In this document: positions 14,840 through 21,992 of the stretch, piece by piece | How positions within the stretch are numbered: the first letter of the stretch is position 1 | Layout: each line of letters starts with the position of its first letter | Virus record (IMG/VR): IMGVR_UViG_3300035034_000103 | Location: 1-26,409 of that record | From: a virus | DNA length: 26,409 nt | Direction: 5' to 3' (one strand) | Translations under genes and position numbers: made by a program | The notes under the pieces: generated by a model | Databases searched by the model: none | What the model saw: only the letters and a program-made list of their open reading frames with translations | Told to the model about the DNA's origin: nothing

Positions 14840-17052
14840 TAGACCACCGTATTCCCTTCAGCTACCATACCCCAGCCGTACAGGTACAGATCCTTGCCCG
14901 GAGATGTAGAAAACTTAAGTGATAGTGCACGACCCACACCACGAAGCTTAGTCTTACTAGTGATTACAGATTGACCGTAGTCATATGGATCTTCTATGCC
15001 AGTAGGGATGTAATATCTCTGCAGTCTGTAAGCTTCAAAGGTATTCCCGAACTTACCAGAGGCAGCTGAATCAGCGAAGTCCCACCGGGCCTGTACATTA
15101 CAGGAACTCGGGTTCTCAGGCTGGAGATCACCGCTGCCATCAAGGAAGAAACCAGTCTCAGTACGCAACAGGTGTGCTGTCAAGTACCGAACGCCCTTCT
15201 CTCGTTGGGTATCCCCAAAGAGCTCATCACCAGTAACCATAAACGCTGCTGCGTCTACACCAGTACCATCAAAGGTCGCCCAGTCTAGGAAGTCAGCATC
15301 ACGATAGGAGCTGAGGGTCCATGCCGTAACCCCATTCGGTACTGTTGTGAGGTACTTGGTAGTGCTATTACCTCTAGCCCTTACTTCAGCAGTTCTAGTC
15401 ACATCTACTGCACTAGCCTGTACTACATCAGCACCAACAACCACGAGTTCTGTGTTATCCACGTTAAGGAATCCAGATGTCTCTACAAAGCCTGACACGT
15501 AAGGACCGCCAGCTACTTGAGCAATCTCAAGAATAGAGAAAGCACCAAGTACAAAATCAAGGATCAACTCCTTATTAAAGCCATGTACTCGAAATGCCCC
15601 ATCGTATGAGTCAGAGTCATTATAAATCCAACGAGCTTGGCGAGATGCAGAGTCAAAGGTTCCTTTAGCGAATACCTTGGACACTGATGGGATCTCATTG
15701 TATCGGGTCTGGATAGTACGCTCTGTAATGTTCTGTGCTACCAGCCGACCAGACCGTGGGTCAGGAGTCAACTGATAGATGCCACCCGTAGCCCAGTACA
15801 CTACGTTGCCATCTACTGCTACTACAGAATCACCACTAGTAGCACCTACATCAGTAATCTTACGTACGCTGAAGTCTAGGGCAGAGAAGCCAGCGTCAGA
15901 GCCTGTGATCATCCATACTCCATTCTCTGCAAAGACGATGAGTACAGTCTCGAGTGCTAGAATCTTAAGGATACCGGCAGCTTCAGGGATCTGGATAGTA
16001 CCTCCATCACTGGATACCAGCTCAGCATTAAACTCTGCAGTGGGGTCACCTTCTTGGAAACACCATCCGAGTTTCTTCTTATTGTCTACGATCTGACTGT
16101 AAAGAATAGTACCGCTGAATGATGGAGAGTTGTCATCAAAACCTTCAATATTGCTGCGGATGCCTGAGTAGAATACACGACCAGCAAATGATGCTACAGT
16201 AGAGATGTTACCTAACTCACGGTCTTGAGGTAGTCCGGTTAGTCCCGCTGCTGAAGACCGCTCACTACCACGGTTGAATGCCTCAATGATGAAGCGACCT
16301 TTAGCTGCTAATGTAGTCCCCAAATCTTGCTTAACTAGCAAGGCTGGATCGAATACATCTGAGCTGTCCTTACCAAGTACCCAGATGTCTGCATTAGACG
16401 GATACTTACCCTGACTAGTGAAGAACGTACTGATCTTGTCGTTATCCCAGCCCTGGTTCTTGAGGTTATACTCGTGCGCAGCTGATAGTGTAGCAGGACG
16501 TTCTATTGTAGTCCGCCCATCATCAATACCCCAGATGTCCCGAACCTCAATGTTCAGGTCTACCTTAGTGATAGTGTCTGTAGTCTGATTGTACTCAAGG
16601 TACACGGGATTATTTATACCCTCACCTACAATAACCAACACCCCGTTGACAGGAGCATACTGGAACTCAGAAGGTACTAGATCGGTAACCACTACAGGGT
16701 TACCACCATTAAGTAGGTTAGCTGAGGGATTGTCTGTGTCTAGATCACAAAACCACAGTTTATCGTTAGTCTGGATAACACCAATGGTCAGTCTTGCATC
16801 ATTGCCTACATTCTCCCACCGATAAGATGACAGGAAGGAAGAGTCAATTACAGCATCTGAATACCCAGTGCTGTTTAGTTGATAGCTAGTCTCATAGTTC
16901 ATGCCTAAGCGACGCTGACGAGATCCATCCTTATTAAGAATAAAGTTAAGCTCGTCTTTACTTGCATTCTCAGGGAATGTCAGAGGACCAGCTTCTGTAA
17001 CTAGTCCTCGAATGAACGTATTACGTTCTACACTAGTTGATGTCCTCGCCAT
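14839..17052 (-). CDS. Tail tubular protein B (T7 gp12-like, tail nozzle), 737 aa
   Basis: Forms the distal tail tube in T7-type virions. The start (TSVERNTFIRGLVTEAGPL followed by PENASKDELNFILNKDGSRQRRLG) is characteristic of this family. Further along are beta-propeller-like blocks, such as VLIVFAENGVWMITGSDAG and VVYWATGGIYQLT, as expected for the nozzle fold. The length is close to T7 gp12 (794 aa). Its ATG overlaps the 81-aa gene by 20 nt, and an AAAGG ribosome site lies within that gene. The ORF ends where the 271-aa gene starts. Confidence 0.92.
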   Translation of the reverse strand: MARTSTSVERNTFIRGLVTEAGPLTFPENASKDELNFILNKDGSRQRRLGMNYETSYQLNSTGYSDAVIDSSFLSSYRWENVGNDARLTIGVIQTNDKLWFCDLDTDNPSANLLNGGNPVVVTDLVPSEFQYAPVNGVLVIVGEGINNPVYLEYNQTTDTITKVDLNIEVRDIWGIDDGRTTIERPATLSAAHEYNLKNQGWDNDKISTFFTSQGKYPSNADIWVLGKDSSDVFDPALLVKQDLGTTLAAKGRFIIEAFNRGSERSSAAGLTGLPQDRELGNISTVASFAGRVFYSGIRSNIEGFDDNSPSFSGTILYSQIVDNKKKLGWCFQEGDPTAEFNAELVSSDGGTIQIPEAAGILKILALETVLIVFAENGVWMITGSDAGFSALDFSVRKITDVGATSGDSVVAVDGNVVYWATGGIYQLTPDPRSGRLVAQNITERTIQTRYNEIPSVSKVFAKGTFDSASRQARWIYNDSDSYDGAFRVHGFNKELILDFVLGAFSILEIAQVAGGPYVSGFVETSGFLNVDNTELVVVGADVVQASAVDVTRTAEVRARGNSTTKYLTTVPNGVTAWTLSSYRDADFLDWATFDGTGVDAAAFMVTGDELFGDTQREKGVRYLTAHLLRTETGFFLDGSGDLQPENPSSCNVQARWDFADSAASGKFGNTFEAYRLQRYYIPTGIEDPYDYGQSVITSKTKLRGVGRALSLKFSTSPGKDLYLYGWGMVAEGNTVV

Positions 17053-17278
17053 TAAAAATTACCTTTCTATTTTTAAATCTTTTACATGGAGGCTTGCTTA
17101 GCTCATATGCATCTAGAGCTGCTTGGGCATCTCCTACTGAAGTCCATAATCCTCGGAGGTTCTTGGGGACATCCCCACCTCCAATGACATAAGCTTCGTA
17201 GCAGTTACCTCTTATTTTCAGCCCTAAAGGTTTGCTTTCCGCTCTGCCTGCCGTAGTCCGGGAATCGGATTCCACCAT
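17033..17278 (-). CDS. Small conserved-looking phage protein overlapping both tail genes (81 aa)
   Basis: The ATG at 17278 has GGAGAG just upstream and lies inside the 3' end of tail tubular A, overlapping it by 74 nt. The non-overlapping part reads as real protein: GNCYEAYVIGGGDVPKNLRG and DAQAALDAYE resemble a short module seen near tail genes in T7-like phages. It ends with a 20-nt overlap of tail tubular B. The first 20 or so residues are low-complexity, so the conserved domain begins near residue 20. Function unknown; a tail-assembly role is suggested by position. Confidence 0.65.
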   Translation of the reverse strand: MVESDSRTTAGRAESKPLGLKIRGNCYEAYVIGGGDVPKNLRGLWTSVGDAQAALDAYELSKPPCKRFKNRKVIFNGEDIN

Positions 17279-17990
17279 TAACTCTCCATGCTTTACGACT
17301 CAGCCAGTTCTTCTGGCGATTAGCTTGTTGCTCTGACTTCTGATCCGGCATCTGCTTAAGGCGAAGGAAGCAAGCTGACTTGGCATCTGCCAACAGTGCA
17401 GGGAATGCTTCTGACGGAAGGTCAGGTACGAGAGTATCTACCATATTCCAGGTAGGTTCTTTGTACACTAGTGCCTGTGTCTTACTGGACTGTAGGATTG
17501 AATCAACTCCTGAGTCGTAAGAGTTAAACACCAAGTAATCATCATCAAAGGATGTAAAGAACTTAGGACTTTCGTCATTCTTAATATTGAATACTACACC
17601 GCTGTAGTCAGTGATCTGATCTACATTGCCACCGTCGGTGTGGTACAGGTTAGTCTTATGCAAGAACTCATCAGGATAGAGGAACTCAATATGCTCAAAC
17701 TTATCACGAGTATCAGAGGACTTACGACGATTATATGTAACCCACTCCATCTCCTTGATAAGTACAGGGAGTCTCATATGTGTAGGTTTCGTACTGTCAA
17801 CTGATGACTCTAGTGCTGTTAGCTGACGAAGATGAGGCCAGTTCTTATTTCCGATATGATCGTAGTAAGTGCTCTTAAGGATCTGAGCTACTTGAAGTGA
17901 ATCAGGAGTATCGGAGATGCTATTGACAACGTCAGAGTTCATGTCACTGAGAATGTCTTGAGTCATATCTAACAATGTTAGCTTAGGCAT
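17205..17990 (-). CDS. Tail tubular protein A (T7 gp11-like, tail gatekeeper), 261 aa
   Basis: Head-to-tail adaptor that forms a ring under the portal. The N-terminal region (TLLDMTQDILSDMNSDVV, SISDTPDSLQVAQILKSTYY, then NWPHLRQLTAL) is the family signature. The central part (LPVLIKEMEWVTYNRR, EHIEFLYPDEFL) and the late KSACFLRLKQMPDQKSEQQ helix also match. It is longer than T7 gp11 (196 aa) but in the range of relatives. It lies between the 194-aa virion-like gene and tail tubular B, the usual order. Confidence 0.9.
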   Translation of the reverse strand: MPKLTLLDMTQDILSDMNSDVVNSISDTPDSLQVAQILKSTYYDHIGNKNWPHLRQLTALESSVDSTKPTHMRLPVLIKEMEWVTYNRRKSSDTRDKFEHIEFLYPDEFLHKTNLYHTDGGNVDQITDYSGVVFNIKNDESPKFFTSFDDDYLVFNSYDSGVDSILQSSKTQALVYKEPTWNMVDTLVPDLPSEAFPALLADAKSACFLRLKQMPDQKSEQQANRQKNWLSRKAWRVNGGIRFPDYGRQSGKQTFRAENKR

Positions 17991-17991
17991 A

Positions 17992-18576
17992 TTATACTCC
18001 TGGCATACCCATCATGAACAAGTAGTTAGTGACCAACGATACAGCAGATCCCCCACCAGTATTATGTACAGCAACTGCTAGCTTGTCGTTAGTGCTCATC
18101 ATAATGTCTGCATGCATAGCAGTTGATGTGGGGGTAGCTAGAATTTCAAACACTACGTAGCTGTGAGGAATAGTAGACCAGGTACCAGCAGAGTCATCGT
18201 AGTGCTGTATAGAAGCTGTACACTCAGCAGAGGAACCTGTGGACCGCTGTGCTGAGAGGGTAGCTGCAATATGGAAGTGACGCGACAGTGTCCCAGTATA
18301 CTGAAGACTGCTGTCAGAGTTAGCCTGTACTTCTATGAGGCCATTACCAGCAGCCCCGCCGGTGAGGATATCTGAAACTCTTACAGCTCCTGCTCCAGAA
18401 CCTGTAATGACAATAGGTGATGAGCGATCGTCTTGCCATACAGACCCCATAGCGATAGGCTGCCAAATTCCAGAGCCTGCTCCGTCAGCAATATATATGG
18501 TGCGAGGGTTAGCTGATGCGATACCCTTCGGCTCGTGGAGATCGGGATCTGTGATTATGTTATGTTCAATAGCCAT
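17992..18576 (-). CDS. Probable virion protein (194 aa), beta-rich
   Basis: The N-terminus is polar (AIEHNIITDPDLHEPKGIA), followed by Gly/Ser-rich stretches and a predicted beta-sandwich-like C-terminal half (YTGTLSRHFHIAATLSAQRS, SYVVFEILATPTST, NDKLAVAVHNTGGGSAVSL). Such proteins next to capsid and tail genes often are head fibres or decoration proteins. I do not recognise a specific family. It is the first gene after the intrinsic terminator, has a GGAG ribosome site, and ends 2 nt before tail tubular A. Confidence 0.55.
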   Translation of the reverse strand: MAIEHNIITDPDLHEPKGIASANPRTIYIADGAGSGIWQPIAMGSVWQDDRSSPIVITGSGAGAVRVSDILTGGAAGNGLIEVQANSDSSLQYTGTLSRHFHIAATLSAQRSTGSSAECTASIQHYDDSAGTWSTIPHSYVVFEILATPTSTAMHADIMMSTNDKLAVAVHNTGGGSAVSLVTNYLFMMGMPGV

Positions 18577-18600
18577 TAATAATCTCCTAGGCTAGAAAGT

Positions 18601-18626
18601 AAAAAGGGGGCCGAAGCCCCCTAATC
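18601..18626 (-). terminator. Intrinsic terminator with UUCG tetraloop after the capsid genes
   Basis: On the - strand GGGGGC, the UUCG loop and GCCCCC are followed by five T. It lies just after the stop of the 160-aa gene and before the 194-aa gene. Partial termination here would give more MCP and decoration transcript than tail transcript. On the + strand the hairpin is followed by CTAATC, so it is directional. Confidence 0.88.
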
Positions 18627-18635
18627 ACAAGTTAC

Positions 18636-19118
18636 TTAGATCTTGATGTAGCGAATAACAATCTTCGCACGACCAGCCTCAGTAACAGTCGGGGAAGTCC
18701 CGTCCATTTCTACAGCAATGGTAGTATCAGCGGCCAGCGGGCTAGCAAAGGTGCCAGCACCGGTAGCGTTATATACTTCACCGACTGCTTCAGCCTGAGC
18801 TTCAGACAGTTCCAGTGCGTAGTTAGTACCCGCAGTACCAGAGGTACCTACATTGATAGTGGGGGTAGTGCCGCCAAGTACAAATGCTTCGGTAACTTCA
18901 ACGTAAGCTTCCAGGAACTTAGCACCAGCAGGGATAACCTTGTTGGTGTCGAAAGCCTTAGCAGTGTTGTTCAGGTCTTCACCGTTGAAGTAGACGATAG
19001 CTTCATGAACAGCACCCGCACCGTGGAGTTCACCCCCGGCCAGAACACCCTCTTGAGTTTCGCGAGGACCGAAGGCGTTGTTAACGCCCAGGCCAGCAGT
19101 ATTTTCGATAGTAGACAT
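18636..19118 (-). CDS. Probable capsid decoration / head protein (160 aa)
   Basis: A small protein of beta character, rich in Gly, Ala, Thr and Glu (PTINVGTSGTAGTNYALEL, ADTTIAVEMDGTSPTV) and ending AKIVIRYIKI. It is the first gene after MCP and is enclosed by the strong terminator, so it should be produced at capsid-like levels. It uses the same biased, GC-richer codons as MCP, a sign of high expression. Decoration or head-stabilising protein is an inference from place, size and codon use; no catalytic motif is seen. Confidence 0.6.
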   Translation of the reverse strand: MSTIENTAGLGVNNAFGPRETQEGVLAGGELHGAGAVHEAIVYFNGEDLNNTAKAFDTNKVIPAGAKFLEAYVEVTEAFVLGGTTPTINVGTSGTAGTNYALELSEAQAEAVGEVYNATGAGTFASPLAADTTIAVEMDGTSPTVTEAGRAKIVIRYIKI

Positions 19119-19131
19119 TAATTAGCTCCTA

Positions 19132-19998
19132 TTAAGCAGTTGCGGTAGCGTCGGTTACGACAACGCCCAGAGTATCGAGACGCTGAACGCCCATGCCCCA
19201 ACGAGCGGTCTGAACGAATTCGTCACGACGCTTGGAGATGTTACGGTCAGACTCAACACGCGGGGGCTGACGCCATGCCATCATGCCGGGCTTGGTGTTA
19301 TCATCAGCGATAGACATGAAGATATTAGCAACGCCATCATTAGTGACGCTATCAGTACCGTCAACGCTAGTAGCAGCCGCCAGGGTGGGCAGACGATTAG
19401 AAGTCCAGATCTGCCAGCCGTGCAGGCTAGTAACGAACTGGTGCTCACGGTCGAAGCCGTCTTTAACCAGTTGCTCGCTCAGGCCACCCAGAGCACCACC
19501 AGTGTTCAGGTAGGTAGTCAGAGTAGAAGCCTTGCTGAAGGTAGCGGCTACAACGGGATCGACGATAGCAACACGGCCCATCATGGGGACGTTAGCTTTG
19601 TCGAAAGCAAGACGCATGTTGATCAGGTCGGCTTCAGACATAGTCTCGTTAGTACCGGTACCGAGTACACGGTGAGAGAAACCGTTGATGGTGTTAGGAT
19701 CGGCAGCAGTTTGACCGTCTTCCAGAACCTCGAGGAAACGAGTCTCGAAATGCTCTTGGATAGCACGGGTAGCTTCCTGACCACGCATAGCGGTCAGTTG
19801 CTCGATCTGAGCACCGTCTTGACGCATCTGATCAGTTACGTACCAGCCGTCACCAACGTGGTCGGTGATGGACAGGGTAACAGAGCCAGTCTCAATCGGG
19901 TTGTAGGTGATGTCTTCGTTCTCGGAGACGTCCTGGATGGTAACGGTACCGATGGTCTTGATGTTCAGAGTAGTACCTGAACCAAAGTCGGTTACATT
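19132..19998 (-). CDS. Major capsid protein, exon 2 (288 of 324 codons)
   Basis: Forms the icosahedral head shell. This exon begins NVTDFGSGTTLNIKTIGTVT and runs through SITDHVGDGWYVTDQMRQDG, EDGQTAADPNTINGFSHRVLG and WQIWTSNRLPTLA to VVVTDATATA, typical of HK97-fold capsid proteins of podoviruses. A frame-only reading starts at ATG 20001, but that ATG spans the intron end, has no ribosome site and leaves the protein without its N-terminal arm. Joining exon 1 (20972-20865) gives FYR-NVTDFG, a continuous 324-aa product of normal length. GC and codon choice are higher here (31/60 in bases 19561-19620) than in the intron (22/60 in 20521-20580). Confidence 0.93.
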   Translation of the reverse strand, partial: NVTDFGSGTTLNIKTIGTVTIQDVSENEDITYNPIETGSVTLSITDHVGDGWYVTDQMRQDGAQIEQLTAMRGQEATRAIQEHFETRFLEVLEDGQTAADPNTINGFSHRVLGTGTNETMSEADLINMRLAFDKANVPMMGRVAIVDPVVAATFSKASTLTTYLNTGGALGGLSEQLVKDGFDREHQFVTSLHGWQIWTSNRLPTLAAATSVDGTDSVTNDGVANIFMSIADDNTKPGMMAWRQPPRVESDRNISKRRDEFVQTARWGMGVQRLDTLGVVVTDATATA

Positions 19999-20029
19999 CA
20001 TACAAGCATATAGCTTGGTAGACTATAAC

Positions 20030-20782
20030 TTAGCCCGTAGGCTTTTCCTCAGTTAGTCGTTGCGAGTGGTAATGAAGAAACTGTTCTATCTTCCAAGTCT
20101 TAAGTCTTGAATGACGGTGCATATCTCTTAGGAAGCTAATAGCGAATTGCTTATTAGTTCTTCCTAATGGATGCTTCCATCTAATCCAATCTTCTTGGAA
20201 ATAGACATGACCTCCATACTGTTTGTGTAGGAGATCTGTAACTATCCTGTCGTCTATATGGCTAACAGTCGATACGTTGTAAGTACCACTGCTCTTCTTC
20301 ATCATATAACACCCATCACCGTCGATATATCCAGCGACGTATGCTTTAGGTAACCATGATTTAGTTTTGACAGGACCAACATCTTTTCTAGAAGACTTAA
20401 CAAACTCCTTGAGTTTATCTATCTCTTCTGAAGATAGTTGTTTGCCTCTTAGCTCTTTCCATACAGTAAACAGCCGATCTAGATGTTTACCTTTTATTAC
20501 TAAGTACTTAAGTAACCTAGGTACAGTCTTTTCTAATGTAGTTCTCTTACTAACCAAGACCTTGATACTCTTAACGCCTTTAGCATTAAGCGGTCTTGTA
20601 TGTACTGATGGGGTAACACCCAGTTCAGCACACAACCAATTAGTAAATTTCATATCCTTATCTATTCCTGTGCTCAGGTCTAGGGATATTGTGAGGTATA
20701 CACGGTTATCTGTATAGTTTAGGAAAAAGCTGCCGTCTGCATCTAGCAAACCGGCAAGGTATTTAATATCAGTTTCTTTCAA
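20030..20782 (-). CDS. LAGLIDADG homing endonuclease inside the intron (250 aa)
   Basis: Probably cuts intronless capsid genes near the exon junction so that repair copies the intron. Two motifs are present, LAGLLDADG (9-17) and VAGYIDGDG (149-157), each with the catalytic Asp (16 and 156), so it is a monomeric two-motif enzyme. The start is TTG 20782, with GGGGG six bases upstream. The frame is not that of capsid exon 1. The last codons, ending RLTEEKPTG, are also the R, P3 and P8 segments of the ribozyme, and the TAA stop lies in J8/7 and S. It is AT-richer than the capsid gene. A maturase role is possible, as for some LAGLIDADG proteins, but cannot be seen. Confidence 0.92.
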   Translation of the reverse strand: MKETDIKYLAGLLDADGSFFLNYTDNRVYLTISLDLSTGIDKDMKFTNWLCAELGVTPSVHTRPLNAKGVKSIKVLVSKRTTLEKTVPRLLKYLVIKGKHLDRLFTVWKELRGKQLSSEEIDKLKEFVKSSRKDVGPVKTKSWLPKAYVAGYIDGDGCYMMKKSSGTYNVSTVSHIDDRIVTDLLHKQYGGHVYFQEDWIRWKHPLGRTNKQFAISFLRDMHRHSRLKTWKIEQFLHYHSQRLTEEKPTG

Positions 20783-20783
20783 G

Positions 20784-20803
20784 ATCTACCCCCAGGGTAA
20801 GAT
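20784..20803 (-). promoter_or_regulatory. Hairpin covering the ribosome site of the homing endonuclease
   Basis: In the - strand RNA AUCUUACCC pairs with GGGUAGAU (one bulged U, loop UGG), burying most of the GGGGG ribosome site just before the TTG start. It may belong to the P6 region of the intron. Folding of the ribozyme would then limit endonuclease translation; this is inferred from the pairing only. Confidence 0.5.
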
Positions 20804-20864
20804 ACCTTCTCTCTGGTTAGCGTTAGCCTCCCAGTTATTTAGAGGAAAGACCGCAATGTTATTT

Positions 20865-20972
20865 ACGGTAGAAGTTAGTCGGCAGCAGGCCGTCATGTAG
20901 ATTTTCCAGAATGAACTGGGAATACTGCTGAGCTTCAATGAAAGCAGTATTAGTAGTAGTAGTAATTGCCAT
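20865..20972 (-). CDS. Major capsid protein, exon 1 (36 codons)
   Basis: The frame starts at ATG 20972, with GAGGG about 8 nt upstream, five bases after the scaffold stop. It encodes MAITTTTNTAFIEAQQYSQF then ILENLHDGLLPTNFYR, the N-terminal arm of the capsid protein. Unspliced, it meets a stop one codon into the intron (AAA TAA), so splicing is needed for any full-length product. It contains a short ACTACTACTACT run. By itself it is too short for usual gene finders and is easily missed. Confidence 0.92.
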
Positions 20973-20977
20973 TACAA

Positions 20978-21736
20978 TTAACCCTCAGTGGTTACTTTAG
21001 ACGCGGAAGCGCGCCATTTATGCAAAAGTTCAGAATCAGACGAGCGGTAACGTGCCATCGGATCTTCAGCAGGCTTCTGCTGTTGAGCGAAAGCTGCTGT
21101 GTTCACGCTGGACTTATACGTTCCGCTATTAGAATCTTGTTTGGCCACACCAAAATAATGGAGCACAGCTTTGGGAGAGGTGGCTGACAAACCGTTAAAG
21201 GTTTCCAGATCCAGACCAAGCTCCGCAGCTTTAGCTTTATATTTTTCTTCGGCTTTATCACCAAACTGTTCCTTAAGAGTTGATGATACAGAATTAATAT
21301 TCTGTTCCATCTGCACCCGCTTCTCTCGCTCGGTCAATTGAGCTTCGAGTAGTTGTGCAATCTTAGTCTCATCAAGCTCTTGCTTACTCGAGGGTTGCTC
21401 TTTCGCAGCTTGTGTGGACTCAACACGCTCCATAATGTCATCTACCTTCTTGGCTTGTTTCAATTGCTCTTCCATCTCCCTGACTTTCTCGGTCAGGCTT
21501 TTGATATGGTCTTGAGCATGTGGAATACTGCTGATGGCATCAGACACAGTAGCGTATTTTTGACGCCCATCCTCAGTCCGGATCGTATCTAGCATGGTGG
21601 CATAGGGATCGGGGGCCTGGGTGGGCTCAGCAGGTTTAGCATCGTCTTGCTGTGTAGACGGTTCAGCTGCAGGGGTTTCCTGTTTAGGTGCTGCAGGCTT
21701 ACCATCTTCGGGGTTACCGAAAATTGTATCAGCCAT
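20978..21736 (-). CDS. Scaffolding / capsid assembly protein (252 aa)
   Basis: Assembles the prohead together with MCP and leaves before packaging. The N-terminus is Pro/Ala/Gln-rich and probably disordered (about 1-45). The middle (about 78-155) is a long charged coiled coil (KVREMEEQLKQAKKVDDIME, QLLEAQLTEREKRVQ). The C-terminus is basic and helical (SELLHKWRASASKV), as needed for capsid binding. Position between portal and MCP, composition and length all match T7 gp9-type scaffolds. Confidence 0.85.
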   Translation of the reverse strand: MADTIFGNPEDGKPAAPKQETPAAEPSTQQDDAKPAEPTQAPDPYATMLDTIRTEDGRQKYATVSDAISSIPHAQDHIKSLTEKVREMEEQLKQAKKVDDIMERVESTQAAKEQPSSKQELDETKIAQLLEAQLTEREKRVQMEQNINSVSSTLKEQFGDKAEEKYKAKAAELGLDLETFNGLSATSPKAVLHYFGVAKQDSNSGTYKSSVNTAAFAQQQKPAEDPMARYRSSDSELLHKWRASASKVTTEG

Positions 21737-21737
21737 A

Positions 21738-21992
21738 TTACTTTCCTTTTAGGTTTACGAGATCAATTACCTTACGTAAGGTTCTTATTTTACCGAGGCG
21801 ATCTGCTTGCCTCTCAGACCACGCTGGAGAGTCGTAACCCTCCTCAGTGGACATATCCCTAACAGTGGCCTCTAAGTCCTCTTGTAGGACCTCTGAGAGC
21901 CTCTCAAGGGCATCATTGCAGGAGAACAAGTACAGTCGGAACTTCTCCTTCTCCTGCTTAGATTTCAAGTGTGAAGTCCATTTAGTATTCAT
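21738..21992 (-). CDS. Hypothetical protein between portal and scaffold (84 aa)
   Basis: Not recognised. A charged helical protein (KSKQEKEKFRLYLFSCNDAL, RQADRLGKIRTLRKVIDLV). Its ATG overlaps the portal stop as ATGA, implying translational coupling with the portal. It ends one base before the scaffold start. Short proteins of this kind between portal and scaffold occur in other T7-like phages; an assembly role is likely but unproven. Confidence 0.65.
   Translation of the reverse strand: MNTKWTSHLKSKQEKEKFRLYLFSCNDALERLSEVLQEDLEATVRDMSTEEGYDSPAWSERQADRLGKIRTLRKVIDLVNLKGK

Larger units (their letters stand above)
19999..20864 (-). ncRNA. Group I self-splicing intron (866 nt) interrupting the major capsid gene
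   Basis: The 5' exon ends ACCGU, and the U sits at the splice site. The internal guide sequence ACAUUGCGGU (20859-20850) pairs GCGGU with exon ACCGU (P1, with the U-G wobble) and ACAUU with the first five bases of exon 2, AAUGU (P10). P3 is UUUCCUC (20848-20842) with GAGGAAA (20050-20044). The R element has ACGACUA and the S element has AAGUUAUAGUC; GACUA (20058-20054) pairs with UAGUC (20025-20021) as P7. P8 is AGCC/GGCU (20043-20032) and P9 is CAAGC/GCUUG (20017-20003). The last intron base is G (19999). P4-P6 are not resolved by eye; CUGG (20834-20831) and CCAG (20816-20813) are candidates. The insertion is phase 0, after codon 36. Confidence 0.93.

Noticed and set aside
19999-20001. ATG at 20001 as the start of the major capsid protein
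   Set aside because: No ribosome site precedes it, it spans the predicted last base of the intron, and it would leave the capsid protein without its N-terminal arm that is encoded at 20972-20865.
20030-20782. Endonuclease as a free-standing homing gene next to a naturally short capsid gene
   Set aside because: The capsid N-terminal codons lie on its other side, and the flanks pair as P1, P10, P3, P7, P8 and P9 of a group I intron.
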